Notes: generated from the letters alone by a model not told the origin. Shown: positions 35,436 to 43,744, counted from the stretch's first letter. The stretch is DNA of 64,000 bases from Pseudomonas sp. DY-1 (GCF_003626975.1 NZ_CP032616.1:62001-126000), one strand, 5' to 3'. Program-made: numbers and translations.

Positions 35436-36740
35436 ATGGCAGCCGAAAGCAGTCTGGCTCGCCTTCTCAAGACCGTGGAGCCGTTGGCCCCGGATATGAG
35501 TATCAGTGATGTGGCTGATCGCCTGCTGACCCCTGAGCACAAGGCTTTCCTGTCGCTGCCGGTGGTGGACGCGCAGGGCAAGCCACTGGGATTGGTCAGC
35601 CGCTACACGTTGCAGGATATTTTCATGCAGCGGTTCGGCCGCGACCTCTGGGGCCGCCGTCCGGTGGGCGACGTGATGAATTCGGCGCCGCTGACCGTGG
35701 CCCTCGCTTCTGGCCTGGAGCCGGCAGCCAAGCAGGTCACCGCACAGCTGCAGTACCCCATTACCGAAGATTTCATCCTGGTGGACGAGCAGGGACGCTA
35801 CCTGGGACTGGGTACGGTGCTGGACTTGCTGAAGGCCATGGAGCTGCGCATCGCCCAGCGCAACCGGGTACTGCGCCAGGCGCTGGTCGACCTGAAGGAA
35901 TCCCAGGCGCAACTGGTGCAGTCGGAAAAGATGGCGTCCCTCGGCCAGATGGTGGCGGGCGTCGCCCACGAGCTGAACACGCCGTTGGGGTATGTGAAGA
36001 ACAACGTGCAGCTGATGGAAGAGCTGACCACGCCGCTGTTCGCCCTGGCCTCGAGCCAGGCTGCGCTGGCCGCTTGCCTCGAAGACCCGGCCTGCGACGA
36101 ACAGCGCCTGGCCGATGCGCTGGAGCAGGCCGCCGCCAGCCGCGAAGCGGCCGCTCCCGAGCTGCTGGCCGACGACCTGCGCCAGCTGTTCGGCGACACG
36201 CTCTATGGCCTCGGCCAGATCTCCGAACTGGTATCCGGACTCAAGGATTTTGCCCGTCTGGACCGTGCCATGAGCGAGGAAGTGGACCTCAACGAGTGCA
36301 TCCGCAGTTCCTTGCTCATCGCCCGCAACCACATCAAGGACAAGGCCGAGGTGCTCCAGCTGCTCGGTGAGCTGCCGCGTATCGCCTGCGCGCCGTCGCA
36401 GATCAACCAGGTGCTGCTGAACCTCTTCACCAACGCCGCCCAGGCCATGGATGCGCCGGGACGCATCCAGGTGAAGAGCTGGGCCGACGACGGCAATGTC
36501 TGCATTTCCGTGCAGGACAGTGGACGGGGCATGCCGCCGGAAGTCATGCAACGCATCTTTGATCCGTTCTACACCACCAAACCGGTGGGGCAGGGCACGG
36601 GGCTGGGGTTGTCCATCAGCTACAAGATCATCCGCGACCACGGCGGCAGCATCCGCGTGGCCTCGGAGCCGGGGCGCGGAACGCGCTTTCTCATCAGCCT
36701 GCCGCGCAGTCAGGCGGTCGAACTGAAACGGAGTGCCTGA
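35436..36740 (+). CDS. Histidine kinase with N-terminal CBS domain pair
   Basis: A soluble sensor kinase of 434 residues. The first 130 residues form a CBS (Bateman) pair: SISDVADRLLTPEHKAFLSLPVVDAQGKPLGLVSR and DEQGRYLGLGTVLDLLKAM. CBS domains usually bind adenosine nucleotides. A coiled-coil (LRQALVDLKESQAQLVQSEK) leads to the H-box MASLGQMVAGVAHELNTPLGYVKNN. The ATPase domain has N-box NLFTNAAQAMD, G1 DSGRGMP and G2 GQGTGLGLS. No transmembrane helix. ATG 35436 was chosen for a GGAG site 8 bases away; ATGs at 35388 and 35415 are alternatives. Coupled to a response regulator 4 bases downstream. Confidence 0.87.
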   Translation: MAAESSLARLLKTVEPLAPDMSISDVADRLLTPEHKAFLSLPVVDAQGKPLGLVSRYTLQDIFMQRFGRDLWGRRPVGDVMNSAPLTVALASGLEPAAKQVTAQLQYPITEDFILVDEQGRYLGLGTVLDLLKAMELRIAQRNRVLRQALVDLKESQAQLVQSEKMASLGQMVAGVAHELNTPLGYVKNNVQLMEELTTPLFALASSQAALAACLEDPACDEQRLADALEQAAASREAAAPELLADDLRQLFGDTLYGLGQISELVSGLKDFARLDRAMSEEVDLNECIRSSLLIARNHIKDKAEVLQLLGELPRIACAPSQINQVLLNLFTNAAQAMDAPGRIQVKSWADDGNVCISVQDSGRGMPPEVMQRIFDPFYTTKPVGQGTGLGLSISYKIIRDHGGSIRVASEPGRGTRFLISLPRSQAVELKRSA

Positions 36741-36744
36741 GCCC

Positions 36745-37659
36745 ATGAATTCACCTGTCCGCATCCTCTTCGTCGATGACGAGGAACGCATCCTGCGTAG
36801 CCTGGCGCTGCAGTTCCGTCGCCAGTACGAGGTGATCACCGAGAGCGACCCGTTGCGGGCGCTGGAGCGCCTGAAGGAAGAATCGGTGCAGATCATCGTC
36901 AGCGACCAGCGCATGCCGCGCATGAGCGGCGCCGAACTGCTGGCCCGCTCGCGGGAGGCCGCACCGGAGTGCCTGCGCATCCTGCTGACCGGCTATTCGG
37001 ACCTGGATGCTGCGGTGGAAGCGCTGAACAACGGCGGCATATTCCGCTACCTGACCAAGCCCTGGGACCCGCAGGAGATGGCGTTCACCCTGCGTCAGGC
37101 GGCGGAGATCGCCGAGCGCCAGACCTGCGCGCCAGTCACTGCCGCCACCAGTGATCTGGCGGCGCCGCTGAACCTGCTCTTGCTCGACGACGACCCGGAA
37201 ACCCTGCACTGCGTAGAAGCCTTCTGCCAGGCCGGTGGGCACCGGCTGATGCGTGCCAACAATCTGAGCGAAGCGTTGGTAACGCTGAACTTGGAACCCG
37301 TGGACCTGCTCGTCAGCGACCTCAAGCTAGGTGACGAGGACATGGCGCCGCTCCTGAAATCCCTGGCCCAGGCTCATCCGCGCCTGCTCAGCCTGGTAGT
37401 GACGCCCTTCCGCGACACCCAGGCCCTGCTGAAACTGATCAACGAAGCACAGATTTTCCGCTACCTGCCCAAACCCATCCGCCGGGGGCTGTTCGAGAAG
37501 GGCCTGAAGGCCGCTGCCGAACAGGCCTTTCTCTGGCGTTCCCAACCGCTGGACCTGGTCCCGCGCATGGCCGAAGCCCCGAAAGAAGCAGGCGAAAACC
37601 AGAAGGTCGGCAGCCTGCTCGGCATGCTGGCGCGGCTGCGCGAGCGGATGATCGCCTGA
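36745..37659 (+). CDS. Response regulator with two receiver domains
   Basis: A 304-residue protein. The first REC domain (residues 5-125) has DDEE, phosphoacceptor Asp in IIVSDQRMPRMSG, the LTGY switch and Lys in YLTKPWDPQEM, a form seen in RpfG/HD-GYP-type regulators. A second REC domain (about 140-260) has LLLDDDPE, an Asp in DLLVSDLKLGDED, and LPKPIRRG. No DNA-binding or enzymatic output domain follows. The phosphorylation signal may therefore pass on through protein contacts. ATG 36745 (GGAG upstream) was preferred to GTG 36733, which overlaps the kinase gene. The partner kinase is the gene just upstream. Confidence 0.88.
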   Translation: MNSPVRILFVDDEERILRSLALQFRRQYEVITESDPLRALERLKEESVQIIVSDQRMPRMSGAELLARSREAAPECLRILLTGYSDLDAAVEALNNGGIFRYLTKPWDPQEMAFTLRQAAEIAERQTCAPVTAATSDLAAPLNLLLLDDDPETLHCVEAFCQAGGHRLMRANNLSEALVTLNLEPVDLLVSDLKLGDEDMAPLLKSLAQAHPRLLSLVVTPFRDTQALLKLINEAQIFRYLPKPIRRGLFEKGLKAAAEQAFLWRSQPLDLVPRMAEAPKEAGENQKVGSLLGMLARLRERMIA

Positions 37660-37701
37660 GCCCCTGCCGGCGGGGCATCAGGACAGGTCCGTTCGAGTGT
37701 T

Positions 37702-38709
37702 TCAGGGCCTGGAAGCGCTTTCAAACGGTGACCCGAGCGTGGGTGTTTCCGGGCGCTGCGCAAAACGCTGGGACAGGACGGAGCACACCATCAGCTGGAT
37801 CTGGTGAAAAAGCATCAGCGGGAGAATGAGCATCCCGATGCTGCTGCCGGCGAACAGTACCTGCGCCATGGGCACGCCGGTGGCCAGGCTCTTCTTCGAC
37901 CCAGCGAAGAGAATGGTGATGCGGTCTTCGAGATTGAAGCCCAGCCACTTGCCCAGCAGATTGACGATGGTGAGCACCAGGGCCAGCAGCAGGCAGCAGC
38001 CGACTACGATGCCGAGCAATTTCAGCGGAGGGACCTGCTGCCAGAGCCCGCCGATCACGGCCGCGCTGAATGCCGTGTAGACCACCAGCAGGATGCTTCC
38101 CTGATCGACGTACTTCAGCCATTGCTTGTTGCGATTGACCCAGCCGCCGATCCATTGGCGGGCGATCTGCCCGGCGACAAAGGGCAGCAGCAACTGGATG
38201 CTGATCTTGCGGATGGCCTCGACGGTGGAGCCGCCGTCGCCATGAACCCCCATCAGAAGTGCGACCAGAACAGGCGTAACGAATATGCCGAGCAGACTCG
38301 ACGCAGCGGCACTGCAAATGGCCGCCGGGATGTTGCCGCGAGCCAGAGAGGTGAAGGCAATGGCCGATTGCACGGTAGCGGGCAGGGCGCAGAGATAGAG
38401 GAAACCCGCGTAAAGCTCGGTACCCACCATGGGCAGCAGCACCGGCTTCAGTGCCAGGCCCAGGAGCGGGAACAGACCGAAGGTGCAGAGGAACACCAGC
38501 AGATGCAGACGCCAATGGCCGGCGCCGGCGATCACGGCATCGCGCGACAACTTGGCGCCGTGCAGGAAGAAAAGCAGGCCAATGGCGATGTTGGTTATCC
38601 AGTCGAACGCCACCGCGACCTGACCCTGGGCGGGCAGCAGAGTGGCAGCGGCAACGACGGCGATCAGCGTCAGTGTGAAGTTGTCGGGGAGAAAGCGCGG
38701 GCGGGCCAT
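37702..38709 (-). CDS. Bile acid:sodium symporter (BASS/YfeH) family transporter
   Basis: A 335-residue inner-membrane protein with nine or ten helices. Signature regions are FDWITNIAIGLLFFLHGAKLS, LCALPATVQSAIAFTSLARGN (the crossover region) and ITILFAGSKKSLATGVPMAQVLF. The YfeH subgroup has unknown substrates. The start at ATG 38709 was chosen; a GTG 12 bases upstream is an alternative, and neither has a strong ribosome site. Divergent from the AraC-type gene at 38792. Confidence 0.9.
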   Translation of the reverse strand: MARPRFLPDNFTLTLIAVVAAATLLPAQGQVAVAFDWITNIAIGLLFFLHGAKLSRDAVIAGAGHWRLHLLVFLCTFGLFPLLGLALKPVLLPMVGTELYAGFLYLCALPATVQSAIAFTSLARGNIPAAICSAAASSLLGIFVTPVLVALLMGVHGDGGSTVEAIRKISIQLLLPFVAGQIARQWIGGWVNRNKQWLKYVDQGSILLVVYTAFSAAVIGGLWQQVPPLKLLGIVVGCCLLLALVLTIVNLLGKWLGFNLEDRITILFAGSKKSLATGVPMAQVLFAGSSIGMLILPLMLFHQIQLMVCSVLSQRFAQRPETPTLGSPFESASRP

Positions 38710-38791
38710 GGATGGATTCACTGATTGTCATTCGGGACCGGCCTAATCTAGCCTTGCTCCTCGATGCCGACTAACGCGATAGGGGCAACAA

Positions 38792-39583
38792 ATGTCTGAA
38801 AACGGACAGGCTCAATGGTCCGAGCGCCAGATCCCCCGACTGACGAAACTCCCCCGGCCACTCTTCGCCCGAAACGAATCGCTGGCCAATGCGACGGGAA
38901 CGCCCCGTCATACCCATGACTGGGTGCAACTGTCCTATGCCATTCGCGGCGTGCTGCATGTGCATACACGGGAAGGGAGTTTTGTAGCCCCACCGCAAAG
39001 GGCCGTATGGATACCGGCGCAGACGGAGCATGAGGTGTTCAGCTCGCCTCACACGGAAATGCGCAGCCTGTACCTGGACGCCGCAGTTACGGGAGGAGCG
39101 CTGAGCAGCTGTCGGGTGATCGAGATGGACGCGCTGACGCGTGAGCTGATCCGGCGCTTCTGCGAGCTTCCGGCGGAATACGACGAGGCGGGCCCCGACG
39201 GGCGCCTGGCTCAGGTGCTGCTGGATCAACTGCTGGTCGCCCGCGAGGTCAGCCTGTCATTGCCCCTGCCCAGCGACGCCAGGCTGTTGCGCCTGTGCCG
39301 GGCACTGCAGGCGGCCCCGGACGACGCGCGAACGCTGCTGCAATGGAGCGAACAGCTGGGCGCTTCCGAGAAAACCCTGCGACGGCTATTCCTGCGTGAA
39401 ACCGGGTTGACCTTCCGCGTATGGCGCCAGCGCCTGCGCTTGCATGGCTCGCTGGAGGCGCTGGAACGGGGGCAGCGAGTGACGGAGGTCGCCCTTGCCT
39501 ACGGCTATGACTCCACCTCCGCATTCATCGCAGCCTTTCGTCAGCACTTCGGGGTGACGCCCGGCGACTTCTTCCAGCCCTGA
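38792..39583 (+). CDS. AraC-family regulator with cupin sensor domain
   Basis: A 263-residue regulator. The N-terminal cupin region includes HTHDWVQLSYAIRGVLHV and PPQRAVWIPAQTEHEV, as in NimR/YdfF-like regulators. The C-terminal double helix-turn-helix includes SEKTLRRLFLRETGLTFRVW and VTEVALAYGYDSTSAFIAAFRQHFGVTPGDFF. It probably controls the divergent transporter gene 82 bases away, as NimR does for its efflux neighbour. Confidence 0.9.
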   Translation: MSENGQAQWSERQIPRLTKLPRPLFARNESLANATGTPRHTHDWVQLSYAIRGVLHVHTREGSFVAPPQRAVWIPAQTEHEVFSSPHTEMRSLYLDAAVTGGALSSCRVIEMDALTRELIRRFCELPAEYDEAGPDGRLAQVLLDQLLVAREVSLSLPLPSDARLLRLCRALQAAPDDARTLLQWSEQLGASEKTLRRLFLRETGLTFRVWRQRLRLHGSLEALERGQRVTEVALAYGYDSTSAFIAAFRQHFGVTPGDFFQP

Positions 39584-39599
39584 AACCGCGCAGGACTCA

Positions 39600-39620
39600 G
39601 ACCGCACCCTGCTTGCGGTC
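39600..39620 (+). terminator. Hairpin after the AraC-type gene
   Basis: GACCGCA/TGCGGTC, a 7-bp stem with a seven-base loop, 16 bases after the stop codon. No T-run, so confidence is low. Confidence 0.4.
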
Positions 39621-39732
39621 AGTGCGTACGTTGACCTTCATTGCGGGCACTCATGGCGACACCTCCTGGCCGTCTGCCATGAAGACTGGCAAATCCCGCC
39701 ACGCCACCCACAGCTCCCGCTGCCAACGCACT

Positions 39733-39845
39733 ACACCCACCGGCCGGCCCAACGGATGAAGGCTAGTCGCGGTGCGGCCTTTATCTCCGGCCAACTAATG
39801 GTTGTCGACGGTGGTCGGACGGCCAAGCTGCCGTTGCCGTTCTGA
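39733..39845 (+). pseudogene. 3' fragment of a short-chain dehydrogenase gene
   Basis: Reading to the stop at 39843 gives ASRGAAFISGQLMVVDGG then RTAKLPLPF, the typical C-terminal strand of a classical SDR (S-x-x-A-x-F-I-T/S-G-Q-x-x-x-V-D-G-G). Just before it, in another frame, is TPTGRPNG, the HPxGRP loop that precedes this strand in intact SDRs, with the intervening helix deleted. No N-terminal part is present in the window. It is therefore a truncated and frameshifted relic. Its presence next to an azlC relic suggests past deletion or recombination here. Confidence 0.7.
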
Positions 39846-40329
39846 GACTGCGTCGCTTCGGGCGATTCTTTTTCGAAACTCCGAGCTGCCGGTTGAACCT
39901 CCTCCGCATTGCAGGCGTAGCGGAGGAGGTTCCTGTTCAGGGCCGCTCAGGGGCTTCGTTGATCAACATCGGCGATAGCATCTCCTGGCTGGCCACGGAC
40001 GTTGCAATCGAGTTCGACTTCTCGCCGACGCTCCAATACCCACGCCCAGTTCTTGCACATCGCAAGTACCCCGGCTGTGCTTGCTCTCGCTCCTGTATCC
40101 CTATACTGAGCCAGCCACGGTAAAGTCGGTGGGCCAGGCGGGGCTACGAGTGCCGGCAGCAATCAGTCCAGATGCGGCGTCGCATCGGGAAATGGAAGCG
40201 GCGAATGCAGAACTGTCCGGAAGTCCCAACTGTGAGAATTTGCTTGCGCTGGTACCAGCCTATGGACCGACATCCGCGTATCAGCTGGGAGAATGTCGAT
40301 TCGTACCCTGAGCTCCTGTGAGTCGAGAA
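39846..40329. other. Gap of 484 bases with a long inverted repeat at 39896-39931
   Basis: No coding frame is supported. AACCTCCTCCGC (39896-39907) pairs exactly with GCGGAGGAGGTT (39920-39931) around a 12-base loop, forming a 12-bp stem. It lies about 50 bases after the SDR relic. The rest presumably holds the promoter of the DJ-1/AraC regulator gene. Confidence 0.6.
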
Positions 40330-41367
40330 ATGAGAGCGTCCTTCGAGAGCGTTCTGAAGAGCAAGAACCTGGCTCACCTGGACAAGGCCCGTCGCTCAGG
40401 ACTGACAACTCCGGTCCGGCGTGTGTCCTTCATCCTGCGCGAGCATTTCTCGATGATGGCCTTCACCGGTGCTGTAGATGCGCTGGTGACCGCCAATCTC
40501 ATGAGCTCGACCCCCGTGTTCGAAGTTCAGGTGGTGGGGGGAGATAGCAATCTCGTCGTGAGTGACCTGGGCATATCCATTTCCACAGATTGCGTCCTCA
40601 GCGAGCTGGATGAAAAACGTCAGGACATCCTGGTGGTTTGTGGCGGCTTTCGCGTTCGGCTCGAGACTGAGGCATTGCTACGGACCAAGCTTCGATCAGC
40701 CGATGCCGCCGGGGCAGTGCTCGGGGGGCTCTGGAATGGTGCCTATTTTCTGGCCGAAGCCGGCCTGCTGGATGACCACGACTGCGCGTTCCATCCGGAC
40801 TGCCGGGCGATGATGATGGAGCTCTTTCCAAAGGTAAGGGTAACGAGTCACTCCCAGGTACTCGATCGCAGGCGAATCAGTTGTGCTGGTGCCAACAGCT
40901 CCCTGGGCATGATGCTGGAGGTCGTTCGCCACAGTGCGGGTGATGACCTGGTGAGTGCCGTGGAAGAGGTGCTCAGCTGCGACAAAATGAAAGATGTCGT
41001 CGACGTGTCGGTCGTCTCGATCGATTTCGATCCAACGCTGCCTGAGACGATCAAGCTCGCGTTGGAGTTGATGCACAGCAACATTGAAGACCCGATCGAA
41101 ATTGAAGAAATCGCTCGTTACGTGGGTATATCCAGACGACATCTGGAGCGTCTCTTCCGGCGCTATGTAAAGGCGACGCCTCCACGCTACTACCTCGAGC
41201 TTCGACTCACCCGGGCACGTCAGCTACTGCAGCACACCAATAAATCGCTGATTGAGATCGCCGTGGCGAGCGGGTTCGTGACCCTCCCGCATTTCCAGCG
41301 TTGCTTTCGCGCGATGTTCGATATGGCCCCGGGGCAGTTCCGCAAACGAAATCACTTCAAGGTTTGA
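40330..41367 (+). CDS. GlxA-type regulator (DJ-1/PfpI domain plus AraC helix-turn-helix)
   Basis: A 345-residue regulator. Residues about 20-185 form a class I glutamine amidotransferase-like (DJ-1/PfpI) domain: VSFILREHFSMMAFTGAVDALVTAN, ILVVCGGFRV, and GGLWNGAYFLAEAGLLDDHDCAFH. The nucleophile-elbow position is NGAY with no Cys, so the domain is a sensor rather than an enzyme. The C-terminus is AraC-type (IEEIARYVGISRRHLERLFRRYV, VASGFVTLPHFQRCFRAMFDMAPGQFRK), closest to the GbdR/CdhR/ArgR group that senses betaines, carnitine or arginine. ATG 40330 is used; GTG 40318 is an alternative. An azlC pseudogene follows, so its target operon may have been lost. Confidence 0.9.
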   Translation: MRASFESVLKSKNLAHLDKARRSGLTTPVRRVSFILREHFSMMAFTGAVDALVTANLMSSTPVFEVQVVGGDSNLVVSDLGISISTDCVLSELDEKRQDILVVCGGFRVRLETEALLRTKLRSADAAGAVLGGLWNGAYFLAEAGLLDDHDCAFHPDCRAMMMELFPKVRVTSHSQVLDRRRISCAGANSSLGMMLEVVRHSAGDDLVSAVEEVLSCDKMKDVVDVSVVSIDFDPTLPETIKLALELMHSNIEDPIEIEEIARYVGISRRHLERLFRRYVKATPPRYYLELRLTRARQLLQHTNKSLIEIAVASGFVTLPHFQRCFRAMFDMAPGQFRKRNHFKV

Positions 41368-41543
41368 GCTTGCGGGGCGGGCAAGCGGAGTCGGGGAAAA
41401 CGTTTGGAGCGTTGCCGGCTTTCAGTTTGAATTTCTGTACGCCGTCTTGAATCCAGCCGATGACCTCCGCCGGCCCTATCAACGCCTTCCGACCCGCCAG
41501 GCGGCCGGAAATCACGCGTTAGTTTCACAACCAGGGACACGAC

Positions 41544-41918
41544 ATGACCTACCGAACACGGACAGAAGCCTTTTGGGCGGGAGTTCGCACGCTAGTTCCT
41601 TTGACGCCAGGTGTTGTGCCGTTCGGGCTTGTGGCGGGTGTCATGGCCGCAGACATGGGCATGTCCCCAACCATGACCATGACCTTGTTGTTCTAATCGG
41701 GGTCGGCACAGATGGCAGCACTGCAACTGCTGCACAACGATGTGCTGCCTGTGGCGATAGTAATGACTGCCCTGGTTATCAATTTGCGCTTTGTGATGTA
41801 CAGCGCATCGCTCGCGCCGTTTCTGCATCACTTGCCTAGTCGTTGGACGTGGCCACTGTCTTACATACTGTCTGACCAGTCGTACGCAATCTGCATTCTC
41901 AGGCTTTCAGGGCAGTAG
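41544..41918 (+). pseudogene. azlC-like branched-chain amino acid permease pseudogene
   Basis: Starts MTYRTRTEAFWAGVRTLVPL and continues TPGVVPFGLVAGVMAADMG, the AzlC N-terminus. After 50 codons a TAA (41694-41696) replaces the Tyr codon of the conserved LFYSGSAQ motif; reading through gives SGSAQMAALQLL and INLRFVMYSASLAPFL, all correct AzlC sequence in the same frame. The frame then stops at 41918 after DQSYAICILRLSGQ, about half the usual length of roughly 230 residues, and no azlD follows. Thus one nonsense mutation and a 3' truncation. AzlCD normally exports branched-chain amino acids. Confidence 0.88.
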
Positions 41919-42376
41919 TCGCCGTCGGAACATTCGCTCAGCGCCAAGTGGCAGCTGGCGTGTATCGAGAACGCACGTGGTCGGCGCAAAAAAATGCCGC
42001 CTGTGTGGCGGCGGCGAGGTCTCAAGCTTATGGCCTTTGACTAAGTCACGTCTGTTCGGAGAAGCGGGCCTCAAAACATTTGAGGCCGTGCAGGTCGCAG
42101 AACCTGGTGAGGTCCTGCCAATGCGAAGAGCTACAAGCGCACCGTGATCAATGGAGCAATGCTATTCGTGACCTGACTGCGATCAAGATTACGCTGCCGT
42201 CGCCGAGCGATAGGTGTCCATATTCGACTGCAAAAGGGAAGAACGCGACGCAGCATCGGGTGATTGCCAAGAAGGTCATCGCCGTTGGCTGCAGGCGGCA
42301 AGAATCGGAGCTCCGGGCCGGCCATGTGCCGGCCTGGAGACTCCGAAGGACACGACCCCCCCAGCTTCCCTGATTG
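41919..42376. other. Gap of 458 bases with three hairpins
   Basis: No coding frame is supported. Besides a minus-strand terminator at 41988-42012, GGCCTCAAA/TTTGAGGCC (42067-42087, three-base loop) and CTCCGGGCCGGC/GCCGGCCTGGAG (42311-42339, 12 pairs with one G-T, five-base loop) are seen. The last lies 38 bases downstream of the repeat-protein gene on the minus strand and may end or protect its mRNA. Confidence 0.6.
41988..42012 (-). terminator. Rho-independent terminator, minus strand
   Basis: Stem GCCGCC/GGCGGC with a five-base loop, followed on the minus strand by a run of seven T (the A-tract at 41988-41994). It is 365 bases downstream of the repeat-protein gene on the same strand, so it may end a longer transcript or an unannotated RNA. 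Confidence 0.65.
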
Positions 42377-43324
42377 TTATTGAACCGAGCGGTGTTCCAC
42401 TTCGACAACGTCGACATCCGGAGCATCCGGCGCGTCATTGGGTTCCGCCTCGACGGCGTCGACGTCCGGTGCGTCAGCAGCGTCGTCGGCTACGTCTGCA
42501 GCATCCCTGGCTGCGTCCCTGGCTGCGTCCCTGGCTGCGTCCCTGGCTGCATCAGCAGCAGTCCTGGCCGCATCCCTGGCGGCATTCGCGTCATCTTTTG
42601 CTGCGTCCCGGGCTGCGTCTGCAGCCGCTCTGGCAGCATCCCGGGCGGTATCCGCGGCGGCTCTTGCCGCATCCCTGGCCGCATCCGCACCCTCGAAACC
42701 AGCCGCTCTGGCCGCGTCCCTTGCCGCATCGGCGGCTGATCTTGCGGCATCCCTGGCCGCGTCTGCTGCATCCCTGGCCGCATCTCTGGCAGCGTCTGCA
42801 TCTGCTCTGGCAGCGTCTCTGGCCGCATCCGCATCATCTCTGGCCGCGCCCCTGGCGGCATCGGCCGCATCGTTGTCGGCGTCGTTGTCCTGGCCATCGC
42901 CCGGACCATCGTTGCCCGCCATACCGCCCCGGTCCGTGTCGCCGCGTCCCGGCCCGTCATGACCGTCACCGTCGCCGCCATGTCCAGAGGCAGAACTGCC
43001 CTTGCCACCGCCATGACCATGACCATGACCACTGCCATCACCACCGCCATGTCCAGAGCCAGCGTTGCCGCCGCCACCGCCGTGACCGCCACCATCGCCA
43101 CCGTGACCGGAGCCGCCTCCGCCACTTCCGCCACCGCTGCCTCCGCCGCCGCCACCAGAGCCGCCGCCATGACCACCTCCACCACTGCTACCACCACCAT
43201 GTCCGCCGCCTCCATCCTGGGCGTGGACACTGAATGAGCTCGAAATGTAATCAGGTACCAGCACGCTGGATGCCGAGAGAACACCACCAATCGCTAGAGT
43301 GAGTAGGCACTTTCTAAAAGACAT
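42377..43324 (-). CDS. Secreted Gly/His-rich protein with 11-residue Ala-Asp-Arg repeats
   Basis: A 315-residue low-complexity protein with an excellent ribosome site (GGAGGT) before ATG 43324. Residues 1-35 look like a Sec signal peptide (CLLTLAIGGVLSASSVLV, cleavage after HA). Residues 37-125 are almost only Gly, Ser and His (GGGGHGGGS-type), with the cluster SGHGHGHGGG near 98-107. Residues 163-265 carry perfect hendecads of the form xxADAARDAAR: four copies (163-206), one 15-residue variant containing GFEG, then four more (222-265), followed by DAAR four-residue repeats. The last 30 residues are acidic (APDVD, VEAEPND, VDVVEVE). The 11-residue period is that of LEA group 3 proteins and right-handed coiled coils. 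No known family was recognised. The protein is encoded just downstream of the two-component/lipid operon. Confidence 0.85.
   Translation of the reverse strand: MSFRKCLLTLAIGGVLSASSVLVPDYISSSFSVHAQDGGGGHGGGSSGGGGHGGGSGGGGGGSGGGSGGGGSGHGGDGGGHGGGGGNAGSGHGGGDGSGHGHGHGGGKGSSASGHGGDGDGHDGPGRGDTDRGGMAGNDGPGDGQDNDADNDAADAARGAARDDADAARDAARADADAARDAARDAADAARDAARSAADAARDAARAAGFEGADAARDAARAAADTARDAARAAADAARDAAKDDANAARDAARTAADAARDAARDAARDAARDAADVADDAADAPDVDAVEAEPNDAPDAPDVDVVEVEHRSVQ
42530..42838 (-). repeat. Tandem 33-base coding repeats (hendecad array)
   Basis: DNA for residues 163-265 of the repeat protein: eight units of 33 bases encoding xxADAARDAAR or one-residue variants, interrupted by a 45-base unit. 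Similar 12-base repeats (CTGGCTGCGTCC on the plus strand) continue to about 42510. Such an array can expand or contract by slippage. Confidence 0.85.
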
Positions 43325-43744
43325 AGTCGGACCTCCGTCTCAGTCTTCAGGGGTTCCCTCACCGAGGAACACACATTCGGTTGAGCCCGGGACAAGGCCG
43401 TGGTTCATCGCTGGTTACATGCTTCTGGACAGGCGGGAAGCGCGTGAATTAAGACGTTTGGAGCTTGGGGGAATAAGGGGACGGCCCCCTTGGTGCGGGC
43501 GTTTTTAAGGGTTGGTGTTTTTGCGGGAAAATTTCCCACATTGATTCATGGGGGAAACAGTCGAAGGCTTTTCGACGGAAAGCGGCAAGTTCCGAGCTGG
43601 CTTTACATGCAGGCATGCAGGTGATGAACGGCAGCACCTGTTCAAGGTAAATCGCCCCGCCCTGCGCCGCGAATGGATTGTCAGGTTGGGCTCCTGCGAC
43701 GTTGTGGTCACAGGGGGGGGCGGCGAGGGGGCTCTGACGGTGCG
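43325..43744. other. Gap of 420 bases, no gene seen
   Basis: Lies between the histidine kinase gene and the repeat-protein gene, both on the minus strand. Short inverted repeats are present: GGGAAA-A-TTTCCC (43525-43537) and GTCGAA/TTCGAC (43560-43576). A separate promoter for the repeat protein is likely here, since the distance is too long for operon-type coupling. A plus-strand frame at 43548-43919 runs antisense into the kinase gene and is not supported. Confidence 0.6.

Noticed and set aside
39629..39672. Very short minus-strand ORF (MSARNEGQRTH) after a perfect AGGAGGT ribosome site
   Set aside because: Eleven codons only and no similarity; probably a vestige in the same scar region as the SDR relic.
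42120..42180. Sequence reading SYKRTVINGAMLFVT, reminiscent of the start of a RAYT-type transposase
   Set aside because: Only about 15 residues before a stop, and no continuation or HUH motif; too short to call.
42480..42850. Direct repeats resembling a CRISPR or satellite array
   Set aside because: The repeats are back to back, in frame and encode the hendecads of a protein with signal peptide and ribosome site; there are no spacers.
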